Notes: generated by a model not told the origin, from the sequence alone. Counted from the stretch's first letter, positions 8,202 to 16,587 are shown. The stretch: 17,849 nucleotides of DNA from an uncultured Pirellula sp. (GCA_903892365.1 CAITIF010000702.1:1-17849), one strand, 5' to 3'. A program made the numbers and translations.

Positions 8202-9557
8202 ATGACTCAACGAACCCGTACCAATCGACGTGATTTTCTAAAGCAATCTGCTCTTGTTGGTTGCGTGGCCCCTTTGGTCGCACCTTTCGCCCACGTGCAA
8301 GCGTGTAGCTTTCGAGCCAACGACAAACTGCGACTAGCCAGTATCGGTGTTGGAGGTATGGGTGCGTCTGACTTGGCTTCGTTGAGCTCCCATGCCAAGG
8401 TCGAAGTGGTCGCACTTTGTGACGTAGACAGCAATAACTTAGCAGCAGCCGCAGAAAGGCATCCCAATGCTAGGCTTTTTGCTGACTTTCGAAAAATGTT
8501 CGATGCGATGTCCAACCAAATCGACGCAGTCAATGTTGCAACACCCGATCATACACATGCTGCTGCAGCCATGGCGGCCATGAATGAGAACAAACCAGTC
8601 TATTGCCAAAAGCCCTTAACGCATGATGTTTTTGAATCCCGCATGCTGAGCCTCAAGGCACAGAAGACCAAACTGGTGACTCAGATGGGAACACAGATCC
8701 ATTCCGCAAGTCCCTACCGAACTGCCGTCAAGCTAATCCAAAGTGGCAAGATCGGTAAAGTCAAGGAAGTGCATTCCTGGAGCAATAAAACATGGGGCTA
8801 CGAAGGGCCCGCCCCCGTCGAAGCTCCTGTTCCATCGCACGTGGACTGGGATCTATGGCTTGGTACGGCAGCGTTTCGACCGTACGCCGAAGGTCAGTAT
8901 CATCCAGGAAACTGGCGACGCTGGTACGATTTTGGATGTGGCACCATGGGAGATATGGCTATCCACATCCTAGACCCTGTGTTCACCGCTTTGAAACTAG
9001 GAAATCCACGACGGGTCGTTTCGTCCAGCGATACGCCACCTTCTCAATCGTATGGACTCAAAAATCAAACGAGATTCGCTTTCGATGCGTCCCCCTTCAC
9101 CACGCCGAACTTTCTTTTGACTTGGAATGATGGAGGTTCGATGCCTGACACAAGCTCCTGGCCAACCCGGATGCGCGATGGCAAGCCTGAACCACTCCCT
9201 GACCAAGGCTCTATGTTCGTGGGTGACAAAGGGTATGTCTTGCTACCTCACATCGCGATGCCAATCTTGCTTCCTGAAGGAGATTTTTCTGAGACCAAGG
9301 TGGAAGCAGCTCCCGACGGGAATCATTACCATTTGTGGGTCGATGCTTGCCTTGGAGGTGCCCCAACCACGGCACACTTTGGTTACGCTGGCCCGTTAAC
9401 GGAAGCAGTTCTTCTTGGGGTTCTTGCCAATCGGTTCCCCAAACAAGAACTCGTTTGGAACTCAGCCGGAATGACGATTGAAAATCATCCAGCAGCCCAA
9501 GCATTGATTCGGCGCACCTACCGATCCGGTTTTGAAGTCGACGGCCTAAGTAGCTAA
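8202..9557 (+). CDS. Gfo/Idh/MocA family oxidoreductase with Tat signal
   Basis: A 451-residue protein. The N-terminus TNRRDFLKQSA is a twin-arginine signal (Arg9-Arg10), so it should be exported folded with its nucleotide bound. The Rossmann part has GVGGMGAS (49-56), an acidic strand end ALCDVD (71-76), ATPDHTH (113-119) and CQKPLTH (135-141), where the usual EKP is QKP, as I recall for a subgroup common in planctomycetes and Bacteroidetes. The C-terminal part has the GTMGDMAIHI and WVDAC segments of the family. The substrate cannot be read from sequence; relatives act on sugars, inositols or glycosides. An LVGC lipobox-like run at 18-21 lies too close to the arginines to be a convincing lipoprotein site. 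No Shine-Dalgarno is seen. The stop overlaps the convergent glycosyltransferase stop. Confidence 0.92.
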   Translation: MTQRTRTNRRDFLKQSALVGCVAPLVAPFAHVQACSFRANDKLRLASIGVGGMGASDLASLSSHAKVEVVALCDVDSNNLAAAAERHPNARLFADFRKMFDAMSNQIDAVNVATPDHTHAAAAMAAMNENKPVYCQKPLTHDVFESRMLSLKAQKTKLVTQMGTQIHSASPYRTAVKLIQSGKIGKVKEVHSWSNKTWGYEGPAPVEAPVPSHVDWDLWLGTAAFRPYAEGQYHPGNWRRWYDFGCGTMGDMAIHILDPVFTALKLGNPRRVVSSSDTPPSQSYGLKNQTRFAFDASPFTTPNFLLTWNDGGSMPDTSSWPTRMRDGKPEPLPDQGSMFVGDKGYVLLPHIAMPILLPEGDFSETKVEAAPDGNHYHLWVDACLGGAPTTAHFGYAGPLTEAVLLGVLANRFPKQELVWNSAGMTIENHPAAQALIRRTYRSGFEVDGLSS

Positions 9558-10639
9558 TCGAATTGAAAGGTTGGTTGGGCCGAAAGGGCCATTTCATACA
9601 ATCGCATGACTCGTTCTCGAACCACGACAGGGGAACACATGGCGTTCACTCGGTCATGTGCGGACTTGCCGTAAGTGGCTACGAGATCAGGCGATTGCTG
9701 CAAATCTTGAATTACCGAGGCTAACACGTGATGATCCTCGGAAGGGAAGACGACCCCATCTATTCTGTCACGGACAATTTCTTTCATCCCACCGGCATCG
9801 CTTACAACCGGACAAACGCCTTGCCACATAGCCTCCAGCAAAGCCCGGCATAGGCCTTCCTTCCGAGATGGCATCACAAACAAATCCATCGCCGACATAA
9901 ATGAAGAACCGTTTTCCACATAACCCAACCAGCGGACACGTTCTCGAATTCTTTCGTCTTTGCGAAGCCTTTCCACTTCAGGATCCTCGAGATTACCAAC
10001 CATAACGGCATACACATTGGGGATTCCGTAACATTCCATTATGGCTCGAAGCAAAATATCGATCCCCTTCACGGGACGGATGGTAGCTACAGTCCCAACC
10101 ACAAATGCATCCAATGGGACATTCAGTTTTCGACGAATTTCTTCTCGCGATAAAGTCCGATCGGGAACGGACACGCAATTGTAAATGACTTGGCAAAGAT
10201 TTTCTCGAATCCCCGCTTCTTGCAACGCAGCCTTCACCGCATTCGATTCACATGCATGCAGAGCGACATTACGCGAAAGGTAAGTAAACCAGTTCGATGG
10301 ATCTCGCCACGAAGGAGGCCTGGTGATTCCGTAGAAGGACACGATTTTCGGCTTCCGACGCATCCCCATGGTGGCTAATACCGTTTGAGCTAGCGACCTT
10401 GGCTCGAAAGCGTGCACGACATCTGGGGAAAATCGAAGAATGGTGCTGCGCAAATGCCGAATGGTTGGCAGGTCGAATTTGCATCGACACGGAAGAAACT
10501 GAAAAATCGCATCGCCAACGTTGTCGCGCAGCGGATTGATTCTACCAGCAACCAGGAGCTTGAAATTAGAAGTCAATTCCGCTGTGCGTTGAAGCTCCCG
10601 AGCAAGCTCGTCTGGACCATGAATGATCAGCAGTCGCAT
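9554..10639 (-). CDS. Glycosyltransferase family 4 (GT-B fold)
   Basis: A 361-residue GT4-type enzyme. The N-terminal Rossmann half includes SPDVVHAF (71-78). The C-terminal half starts near VGTVATIRPVKGID (181-194, with donor-phosphate-binding Arg188 and Lys191) and contains the E-x7-E motif from Glu261 to Glu269 inside SRKEGLCRALLEAM. Such enzymes transfer a sugar from a nucleotide donor, with retention, onto lipid-linked or other acceptors in the cytoplasm; donor and acceptor cannot be inferred. The DSD is replaced by VSDAGG, normal for the family. The gene lies 21 bp downstream of the hydrolase-like gene and is probably co-transcribed with it. Its TAG overlaps the convergent oxidoreductase TAA by four bases. 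Confidence 0.93.
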   Translation of the reverse strand: MRLLIIHGPDELARELQRTAELTSNFKLLVAGRINPLRDNVGDAIFQFLPCRCKFDLPTIRHLRSTILRFSPDVVHAFEPRSLAQTVLATMGMRRKPKIVSFYGITRPPSWRDPSNWFTYLSRNVALHACESNAVKAALQEAGIRENLCQVIYNCVSVPDRTLSREEIRRKLNVPLDAFVVGTVATIRPVKGIDILLRAIMECYGIPNVYAVMVGNLEDPEVERLRKDERIRERVRWLGYVENGSSFMSAMDLFVMPSRKEGLCRALLEAMWQGVCPVVSDAGGMKEIVRDRIDGVVFPSEDHHVLASVIQDLQQSPDLVATYGKSAHDRVNAMCSPVVVRERVMRLYEMALSAQPTFQFD

Positions 10640-10660
10640 CGAGTTCTATCGGCTTTCCAT

Positions 10661-11503
10661 TCAATTGGACCCGAATTCGATACTTTCACAATCCGCAGAC
10701 ACCTCGGGCTGTAATTCGATACTCGTTCCGGTCACGATTCCCATCATAAAGCGATTCGCAACAGCGAGCATACTTTCATGAAGCTCGTCCGCTTGGCTCA
10801 AGCCGTAGCAACTAGCGCTTGCCGAGTTTCCACAGTCGCTCTGACATTGATTTTGGACGAAGCGAAAGTTGAGTCCGGCTTGAAAAGCAATTTTGACGGC
10901 TCGGGCCATTTCGTCATGCGAACAAACAGTTGAGCCTTCGCATTGAGAGAACAACACCTCTAGATTCCGAGCTTTCTTCCAATTCGAAAGAGCCCGTGCA
11001 GTACGTGGAAATGCTCCTGAAAAAGACACGACTCCCGCTACTTGTTCTGGATACTTCAGCCCGATCCACTGAGCCATCGTCGCGCCACCACCAAAACCAG
11101 CCAAAAAGATACGGTCAGGATGTATCGAAAGCGAACTCATCGCGGCTTGGACACTTTCCCAGACTAAATCTTCAGCCGCCGCACAATCTGTCAGGGTTTT
11201 GCCCCATTGAAATCGGCGTTCAGCTCCTCGAGCCTTCACGTTCCCTCTGGGTGCGATCGCGACATAATTCTGAGTACTAAGCGATTCCATCACACCATCC
11301 AACTCCAATTCTGAGCTGGAATCACTGTGAAGCCAAACGACTAACGGATAAGCATATCCCGGTTCGTAAGATCGTGGAACAAACAGTCGGTGAGGGAAAT
11401 TGAGTTGAGTATTGGGTGATTCAGAAAGAATCCGGTCTCGAGAGATCTGCGAAGCTTCGTGGCGTTGTTGAAGCGATTCTTGGAGCAGCGAAAGGCGACT
11501 CAT
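10661..11503 (-). CDS. Alpha/beta-hydrolase-fold protein (phospholipase/carboxylesterase-like), catalytic serine apparently lost
   Basis: The 280-residue protein follows the phospholipase/carboxylesterase layout: PLVVWLH (53-59), VAIAPRG (81-87), RIFLAGFGGGATMA (131-144) and AGVVSFSG (156-163). In active relatives the nucleophile elbow reads G-x-S-x-G. Here the serine position is Gly138, encoded GGT. The later Asp region reads SQCEGSTVCSHDE instead of the usual HGxxDxxVP, and no GHE-like histidine motif is evident. It is therefore probably a non-catalytic fold or one with changed chemistry. Seven cysteines, several in the C-terminal third, are unusual for a cytosolic protein. The ATG at 11503 is chosen; an upstream start at 11668 would add 55 residues without family resemblance. 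It precedes the GT4 gene by 21 bp. Confidence 0.8.
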   Translation of the reverse strand: MSRLSLLQESLQQRHEASQISRDRILSESPNTQLNFPHRLFVPRSYEPGYAYPLVVWLHSDSSSELELDGVMESLSTQNYVAIAPRGNVKARGAERRFQWGKTLTDCAAAEDLVWESVQAAMSSLSIHPDRIFLAGFGGGATMAQWIGLKYPEQVAGVVSFSGAFPRTARALSNWKKARNLEVLFSQCEGSTVCSHDEMARAVKIAFQAGLNFRFVQNQCQSDCGNSASASCYGLSQADELHESMLAVANRFMMGIVTGTSIELQPEVSADCESIEFGSN

Positions 11504-11577
11504 GCAATAGTTCCTAGTTTCCAAGCGACTGTACGGATGAGATGATTTTGCCAGGAGCAACGCGAAGAAAACACGTT

Positions 11578-11604
11578 GTATTAGGCAGGTCCATAGGGCG
11601 TCAA
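11578..11604 (-). promoter_or_regulatory. Possible sigma70-like promoter of the hydrolase-GT4 unit
   Basis: Reading the minus strand, TTGACG (11599-11604) is followed after 15 bases by TAATAC (11578-11583), about 75 nt before the chosen start at 11503. The spacer is short, so support is modest. If real, it argues for the shorter protein start. Confidence 0.3.
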
Positions 11605-11671
11605 TGGCGCAAATAATAATAATTTGACAATGCAAATTGCTAGCGTTTCGCAGACCGCCAGTCGGCACTGT

Positions 11672-11699
11672 GGGTGGTCGTGAGAAGTCACAACCACCC
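11672..11699 (-). terminator. Hairpin downstream of mdh
   Basis: On the minus-strand transcript GGGTGGT pairs with ACCACCC and GTGA with TCAC, joined by one U-G wobble, giving an unbroken 12-bp stem around a CTTC loop. It begins 17 nt after the mdh stop. On the plus strand the wobble becomes a C/A mismatch, so the structure suits the mdh message. No U-tract follows, so it may be a transcript-stabilising end or a non-canonical terminator. Confidence 0.6.
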
Positions 11700-11716
11700 C
11701 TCGAACGTAAGCAGGG

Positions 11717-12781
<1,065 letters not shown>

Positions 12782-12911
12782 TCACCTGCGAAGTCTCCTT
12801 ATCGGCTCCCACGGGACAGCTCAAATGCGCACCTAGGAGATGAATCCAACCTTTCAGATTATTCGAATGTGCACAAATCGGAACTGAGCTGGCGGAAGCA
12901 GCCCGCCTGGA

Positions 12912-12981
12912 TAGCCCTGTGAGGATAGCCCTGTGAGGAAAACCCTGCGAGGAAAAACCTGTAAGGAAAACACTGTAAGGA
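12912..12981 (+). repeat. Five tandem copies of a degenerate 14-bp repeat
   Basis: Five contiguous 14-base units start at 12912, 12926, 12940, 12954 and 12968. The first two are identical (TAGCCCTGTGAGGA); the others are AAACCCTGCGAGGA, AAAACCTGTAAGGA and AAACACTGTAAGGA, and a partial sixth (AAACC) follows. Each unit has the core CCTGxxAGGA or near it, in which CCT and AGG are self-complementary. The divergence increases to the right. A replication-slippage minisatellite or a protein-binding array are both possible. Confidence 0.85.
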
Positions 12982-13224
12982 AAACCACCAAAGCGCTCTG
13001 GATTAGAACGAATTTCTCGCCCAGGGACGGCTTTCACTGCCACCGTCCCATGAGGCAACACCAACCGCTTTTGACGCCGCATAAAACGCCATTAAAAACC
13101 CTGGACACGCATACCAAGCACCCCCTGTAAAGGGGAGTTAAAATTGTTTCGTGAAATTAAGAAGGAAATCGTGTTAATTTACGTTGAACAAATCTTAATG
13201 ATAGCTACCCTGATGAAGTTTTGG

Positions 13225-13242
13225 CGCGTGTTGCAACACGCG
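13225..13242 (+). promoter_or_regulatory. 18-bp perfect palindrome in the DUF1559 leader
   Basis: CGCGTGTTGCAACACGCG is its own reverse complement and is followed at once by TTTT. It lies 46 nt before the DUF1559 start codon. As RNA it can form a 7-bp stem with a TGCA loop plus a short U-run, like a leader attenuator. As DNA it could be a dimeric repressor operator. The sequence does not decide between these. Confidence 0.6.
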
Positions 13243-13288
13243 TTTTGCGGAATCGATTGTTCGTCATTTTTTGTGGGGAATTAACAGG

Positions 13289-14374
13289 ATGTCACGTTTG
13301 CAAAGCACTCGGTCGGCGTTTACGCTTGTTGAGCTTTTGGTAGTCATCGCCATCATTGGGATTTTGGTTGGTCTTTTGTTGCCAGCGGTTCAAGCGGCTC
13401 GCGAAGCAGCTCGAAGAATGCAATGCGGAAATAATGTTCGCCAAATCGGCTTGGCGCTCTACAACTTCGAATCCGCTCGAAGAAAGTTGCCCCCTTCGAG
13501 CATTCAGTTTTTTGGGTCCGGGGCCGCACCCGCCAACGCTGCGACCGAGCTCTCAGAATTTATTAAGATCGGAACAACCGGTGCCCTTGCTTCGGATTAT
13601 GCCCAGCAATGCTTTTTGACAACCGTTCTAGCCCAGCTTGAGCAGACGAATGTGCTGCAGGCAGGGACTGGCTACGACATCCGTCGCGATTGGCATGACC
13701 CACTGAACCGGCCCGCTGCTTCTTCGCGAATCCCAACTTACCTTTGCCCATCCAGCCCCGCATCGGAACGATTCTTCGATACAACCAGGCTTCCATCGGG
13801 ACACATTGCCCGCGTAGGTGGGGATTGGCGACCTGGTCTATCGGATTACATGGCAGTAAACCGCGCCAACAACCGCACCGTGGCTTGGAATAACATCACC
13901 AATTCCAACCCACCCTTTCCTGGTGCCGATTCTATCCGGGCAGTACTTTCTTCCAATGCGTACACCAGACTGGCAGCAATTACGGATGGCCTTAGCAACA
14001 CCATCATGATCGCAGAAGCTGCAGGACGCCCAAGCCGATACGTTCAAAGCCGAATGATCACCGATTACGCTATCTTCGGAAGCGGCGTAGATATTAACGG
14101 CGTTTGGGCTCACTCCGGAAATGACATCGCAGTCGATGGTTCGAATATGACAGTCGTAGGGGGCATTCCTACCGCCAGCAATATCTCGACCACACTTGGA
14201 CAAACCTGTGCAATCAATTGCACCAACCAAGGGGAGATTTATGCATTCCACACCGGCGGTGCTCAAGTGGTGCTAGGTGATTCGTCTACCCAGTTTTTGT
14301 CTGCCACGATCGACCTCCGTGTTCTTCAACTATTGTGCTCACGGGCAGACGGAACTCCTGTCAGTTTTGAATAA
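13289..14374 (+). CDS. DUF1559 prepilin-like protein (type II/IV pilin N-terminus)
   Basis: A 361-residue planctomycete-type DUF1559 protein. The type IV prepilin signal [16 protein letters not shown] gives cleavage before Phe11 with Glu at mature position 5, followed by the hydrophobic helix to about residue 33 and the [15 protein letters not shown] segment usual in this family. The residue before the cleavage site is Ala instead of the more common Gly. The C-terminal H-x9-DG signature appears as His321-x9-Asp331-Ser332, with Ser replacing Gly. The ATG at 13289 is preferred over an in-frame TTG at 13271; a GGGG lies about 10 bases upstream. Proteins of this family are numerous in planctomycetes and are thought to be cell-surface or secretion pseudopilins, but their function is not established. 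It is monocistronic, with a hairpin after the stop. Confidence 0.93.
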   Translation: MSRLQSTRSAFTLVELLVVIAIIGILVGLLLPAVQAAREAARRMQCGNNVRQIGLALYNFESARRKLPPSSIQFFGSGAAPANAATELSEFIKIGTTGALASDYAQQCFLTTVLAQLEQTNVLQAGTGYDIRRDWHDPLNRPAASSRIPTYLCPSSPASERFFDTTRLPSGHIARVGGDWRPGLSDYMAVNRANNRTVAWNNITNSNPPFPGADSIRAVLSSNAYTRLAAITDGLSNTIMIAEAAGRPSRYVQSRMITDYAIFGSGVDINGVWAHSGNDIAVDGSNMTVVGGIPTASNISTTLGQTCAINCTNQGEIYAFHTGGAQVVLGDSSTQFLSATIDLRVLQLLCSRADGTPVSFE

Positions 14375-14407
14375 ACATTTTGTACTTTCGTTTTCAAAAA
14401 CGTCTGC

Positions 14408-14445
14408 AATAGCCTGTGCATCCAGCCTGCGATTCACAGGCTATT
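14408..14445 (+). terminator. Hairpin terminator of the DUF1559 gene
   Basis: AATAGCCTGTG (14408-14418) pairs perfectly with CACAGGCTATT (14435-14445), an 11-bp stem with a 16-base loop, starting 34 nt after the DUF1559 stop. It is followed by TCCTT, a weak U-run. The position suggests a transcript end that also separates the gene from dnaA. Confidence 0.65.
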
Positions 14446-14576
14446 TCCTTAAAAAACCCTGGAATACTCCACCCATCTATGGAACGGAAAGCACGGGCAA
14501 CATTGGTTGAATCAGATGTTTTGCCAACCGCTCCATCCCAATTCCGTCTTCATCGAAATGGTTCACGGTCGACAGG

Positions 14577-14585
14577 TTTTCCACC
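14577..14585 (+). promoter_or_regulatory. Near-consensus DnaA box 1
   Basis: TTTTCCACC matches the TTWTNCACA consensus at 8 of 9 positions, about 340 bp before dnaA. DnaA commonly binds upstream of its own gene. Nine-base matches at this level also occur by chance. Confidence 0.3.
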
Positions 14586-14620
14586 GATCCGCCACCGTTG
14601 CAATTGGGACGGTAAGTATT

Positions 14621-14629
14621 TTTTACACG
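14621..14629 (+). promoter_or_regulatory. Near-consensus DnaA box 2
   Basis: TTTTACACG matches TTWTNCACA at 8 of 9 positions, in the same orientation as the first box and 44 bp downstream of it. It is followed by a partly repeated ACACG/ACGGT element up to about 14645. Confidence 0.3.
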
Positions 14630-14872
14630 ACGGTTTCACACGGTCTTTACCGCATCTTCATCATTCGAAAAGTTTTTCTGAAGTCCCAAAACCATTTTGT
14701 AGTTTGACGCGAGAGCTAGCATTCCTAGAATCCACTTCCGTCGAACGCAATTTGGCGTTGCATGAAATGGTCGTTGGATTGGGCATTAGGCCATCAATCA
14801 GACGAAACGAATGCAACCGATTCAGCCGTTACGATCGACGTCAGGCAGGATGGTTCCTGTTTGAAAAGGAAA

Positions 14873-14900
14873 CCGAAGCAAAGCCTCTGTTTTGCTTCGG
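14873..14900 (+). promoter_or_regulatory. Hairpin in the dnaA 5' leader
   Basis: CCGAAGCAAA (14873-14882) pairs with TTTGCTTCGG (14891-14900). A G-U and a C-G pair extend it to 12 bp around a CTCT loop. It ends 13 nt before the AGGAG ribosome binding site and 24 nt before the dnaA start. No U-run follows, so it is not a terminator. A role in dnaA message stability or translation is inferred. Confidence 0.6.
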
Positions 14901-14913
14901 ACTCGCATGGTTC

Positions 14914-14918
14914 AGGAG
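14914..14918 (+). promoter_or_regulatory. Ribosome binding site of dnaA
   Basis: AGGAG ends six bases before the ATG at 14925. It is the clearest Shine-Dalgarno in the window and decides the start against in-frame codons at 14892 (TTG) and 14907 (ATG). Confidence 0.8.
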
Positions 14919-14924
14919 TTTGCG

Positions 14925-16574
14925 ATGAAAATAGCGCACGACGTTGCTATGATCGAAAGTTCGATTGCCGACTTGGCAAAAAGCAGGCTCAGGCAGCGAA
15001 TTGGCAAAGATCGTATGGATCTTTGGTTCGGAGGTGATGCCAAATGGACCGCGATAGATCATAATCTAATCGGAATTGAAGTCGCTAGTTCTTTCGTAGC
15101 GGACTGCGTGTCCAAAATGTTCCGGGACGATTTGCAAGCTGTGATTCTTGAAACAGCAGGCCCAGACTTCGGATTCCAAATTACGGTTGCATCGGACCAT
15201 CCAGAGATCGTGGCAAACGATCCCACCAAGGCGGATGCCCCAATGTTGCAAGCATCAGCAGACGTGACTCACCAGTCGAATGTGAAATCAAACGTGTTAG
15301 CAGCCCATTCCTCATCGAAACCGGAAGCCATGAAGACGGATGCAACGCGTTCGTCTGTAGCTGGCCGAAGCTCACATGAGTCGGACACAGCTGGCCCGTT
15401 TCGCGTCGTTCGTCCTGGAGGTCCCTTCAGCCCAACCGAGGACGACTCAACGACCTCCTTGGATTCGTCGTCGCAGCATTCAGAACTCGATAACGCATCA
15501 ACAGACGTCCATGTAGATCGATTGGTAGAAATTCGACGCGAAAATGAACGGCGTTGGGACGAGTTCATTCCTGGCGACCATAACAAGCTTGCCTACACCG
15601 CAGCTCAAATGGTCATCGAGCGTCCTGGTCAGATCAGCCCGTTGCTCATTCACGGACCAAGCGGAACAGGTAAGTCGCACCTCGCTCTCGCACTCGCTCA
15701 CAAGTTGCGTATGACTCACCGAATGAGACGTGTGCTAGTCTTAACGGCCGAGCAGTTCACCATTGAGTACACCGAGAGCGCTCGCGGCGGTGGCTTAGCC
15801 AACTTTCGTCGCAAGTACCGCGATGTGGAAGCCATTGTGATTGATGACATCCAGTTCTGTTTAGGGAAGCTCGGTACCTTGGTCGAACTGCGCAACACCA
15901 TCGATATGTTGCTACGAGAGAAACGGCAGATCGTTTTAGTCGCAGACCGCGGCCTCAACGAACTCTCGGGACTCGGCGCCGATCTATACGCTCGCTTGTC
16001 TGGCGGGATGGCCTGTAGCATCGACCCCTTGGACACCACCACTCGCGGAAACGTGCTTCGCCGTATGAGCTCCAAGCTTGGGCTATCCCTTGCCGAATCG
16101 ACAATCCGCTCACTTGCCCTCCAGTGCAGCGGGGACGCACGTGTCCTTCAAGGTATTTCGCATCGGCTAGCAGCCCAACACCGTATTCTCGGTCGCGAAC
16201 TATCGGAAGAAGAAGCAGTTCGATGCTGCTTGGATTTGATCCGAGCCAGTCAGCCCGTCGTGAGACTCACCGATATCGAGAAAGTAGTCTGCGAAGCCTT
16301 TGGGCTCGAAGAGAAAATGCTTCGCGAGAAGAGTAAGTGCCAAAGCATCAGTCAGCCAAGAATGTTGGCCATGTTTCTAGCAAGAAAATACACGCGGACC
16401 GCACTCTCCGAGATCGGGGAATACTTCGGCAATCGTCAGCATTCCACCGTTATCTCCGCTCAGAAAAAAGTCGAGCAATGGCTGGAAACCGACGGCCTAA
16501 TTGGATGCGGTCGCGGGCAAATCGGCGTTCGAGATATCCTCAAAAACCTCGAAGCCACTCTTCAAGTTGGTTAA
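14925..16574 (+). CDS. dnaA: Chromosomal replication initiator protein DnaA
   Basis: A 549-residue DnaA with all four domains. Domain I (1-88) has the helical self-assembly pattern including MDLWF. Domain II (about 90-205) is a long Ser/Asp/Thr-rich linker. The AAA+ domain (206-425) has Walker A GPSGTGKS (244-251), Walker B VIDDIQF (305-311), a sensor 1 region (about 338-343), an arginine finger candidate Arg357 and sensor 2 Arg406 in GDARVLQG. Domain IV (445-549) has LREKSK, QPRMLAMFLARKYT and the signature GNRQHSTV (502-509). It unwinds the origin and loads helicase in the ATP form. The usual signature is GGRDHSTV, so the base-contacting Asp is Gln here. The length exceeds the typical 450-500 because of the linker. 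The usual neighbours dnaN, recF, gyrB and rpmH are absent; sthA converges 17 bp downstream. Confidence 0.95.
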   Translation: MKIAHDVAMIESSIADLAKSRLRQRIGKDRMDLWFGGDAKWTAIDHNLIGIEVASSFVADCVSKMFRDDLQAVILETAGPDFGFQITVASDHPEIVANDPTKADAPMLQASADVTHQSNVKSNVLAAHSSSKPEAMKTDATRSSVAGRSSHESDTAGPFRVVRPGGPFSPTEDDSTTSLDSSSQHSELDNASTDVHVDRLVEIRRENERRWDEFIPGDHNKLAYTAAQMVIERPGQISPLLIHGPSGTGKSHLALALAHKLRMTHRMRRVLVLTAEQFTIEYTESARGGGLANFRRKYRDVEAIVIDDIQFCLGKLGTLVELRNTIDMLLREKRQIVLVADRGLNELSGLGADLYARLSGGMACSIDPLDTTTRGNVLRRMSSKLGLSLAESTIRSLALQCSGDARVLQGISHRLAAQHRILGRELSEEEAVRCCLDLIRASQPVVRLTDIEKVVCEAFGLEEKMLREKSKCQSISQPRMLAMFLARKYTRTALSEIGEYFGNRQHSTVISAQKKVEQWLETDGLIGCGRGQIGVRDILKNLEATLQVG

Positions 16575-16587
16575 GTCGGAATTGCGC

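Larger units (their letters stand above)
14375..14924. other. Intergenic region upstream of dnaA
   Basis: About 550 bp without a convincing gene. It contains the DUF1559 terminator hairpin, two near-consensus DnaA boxes, a hairpin (14873-14900) and the dnaA ribosome binding site. Open frames at 14416-14928 and 14507-14707 cross these elements and resemble nothing I know. A dnaA promoter must lie here, but I cannot place one with confidence. Confidence 0.55.

Noticed and set aside
12867..12877. TGTGCACAA-type 8/9 DnaA box between mdh and the DUF1559 gene
   Set aside because: The match comes from a common TGTGCACA palindrome and is isolated.
13122..13135. CCCCT-GTAA-AGGGG mini-hairpin
   Set aside because: Only 5 bp of stem and no U-run; too small to call a terminator.
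14416..14928. Plus-strand open frame of 170 codons ahead of dnaA
   Set aside because: It begins inside the terminator hairpin loop, runs through the DnaA-box-like sites and the leader hairpin, overlaps the dnaA start and shows no recognisable domain.
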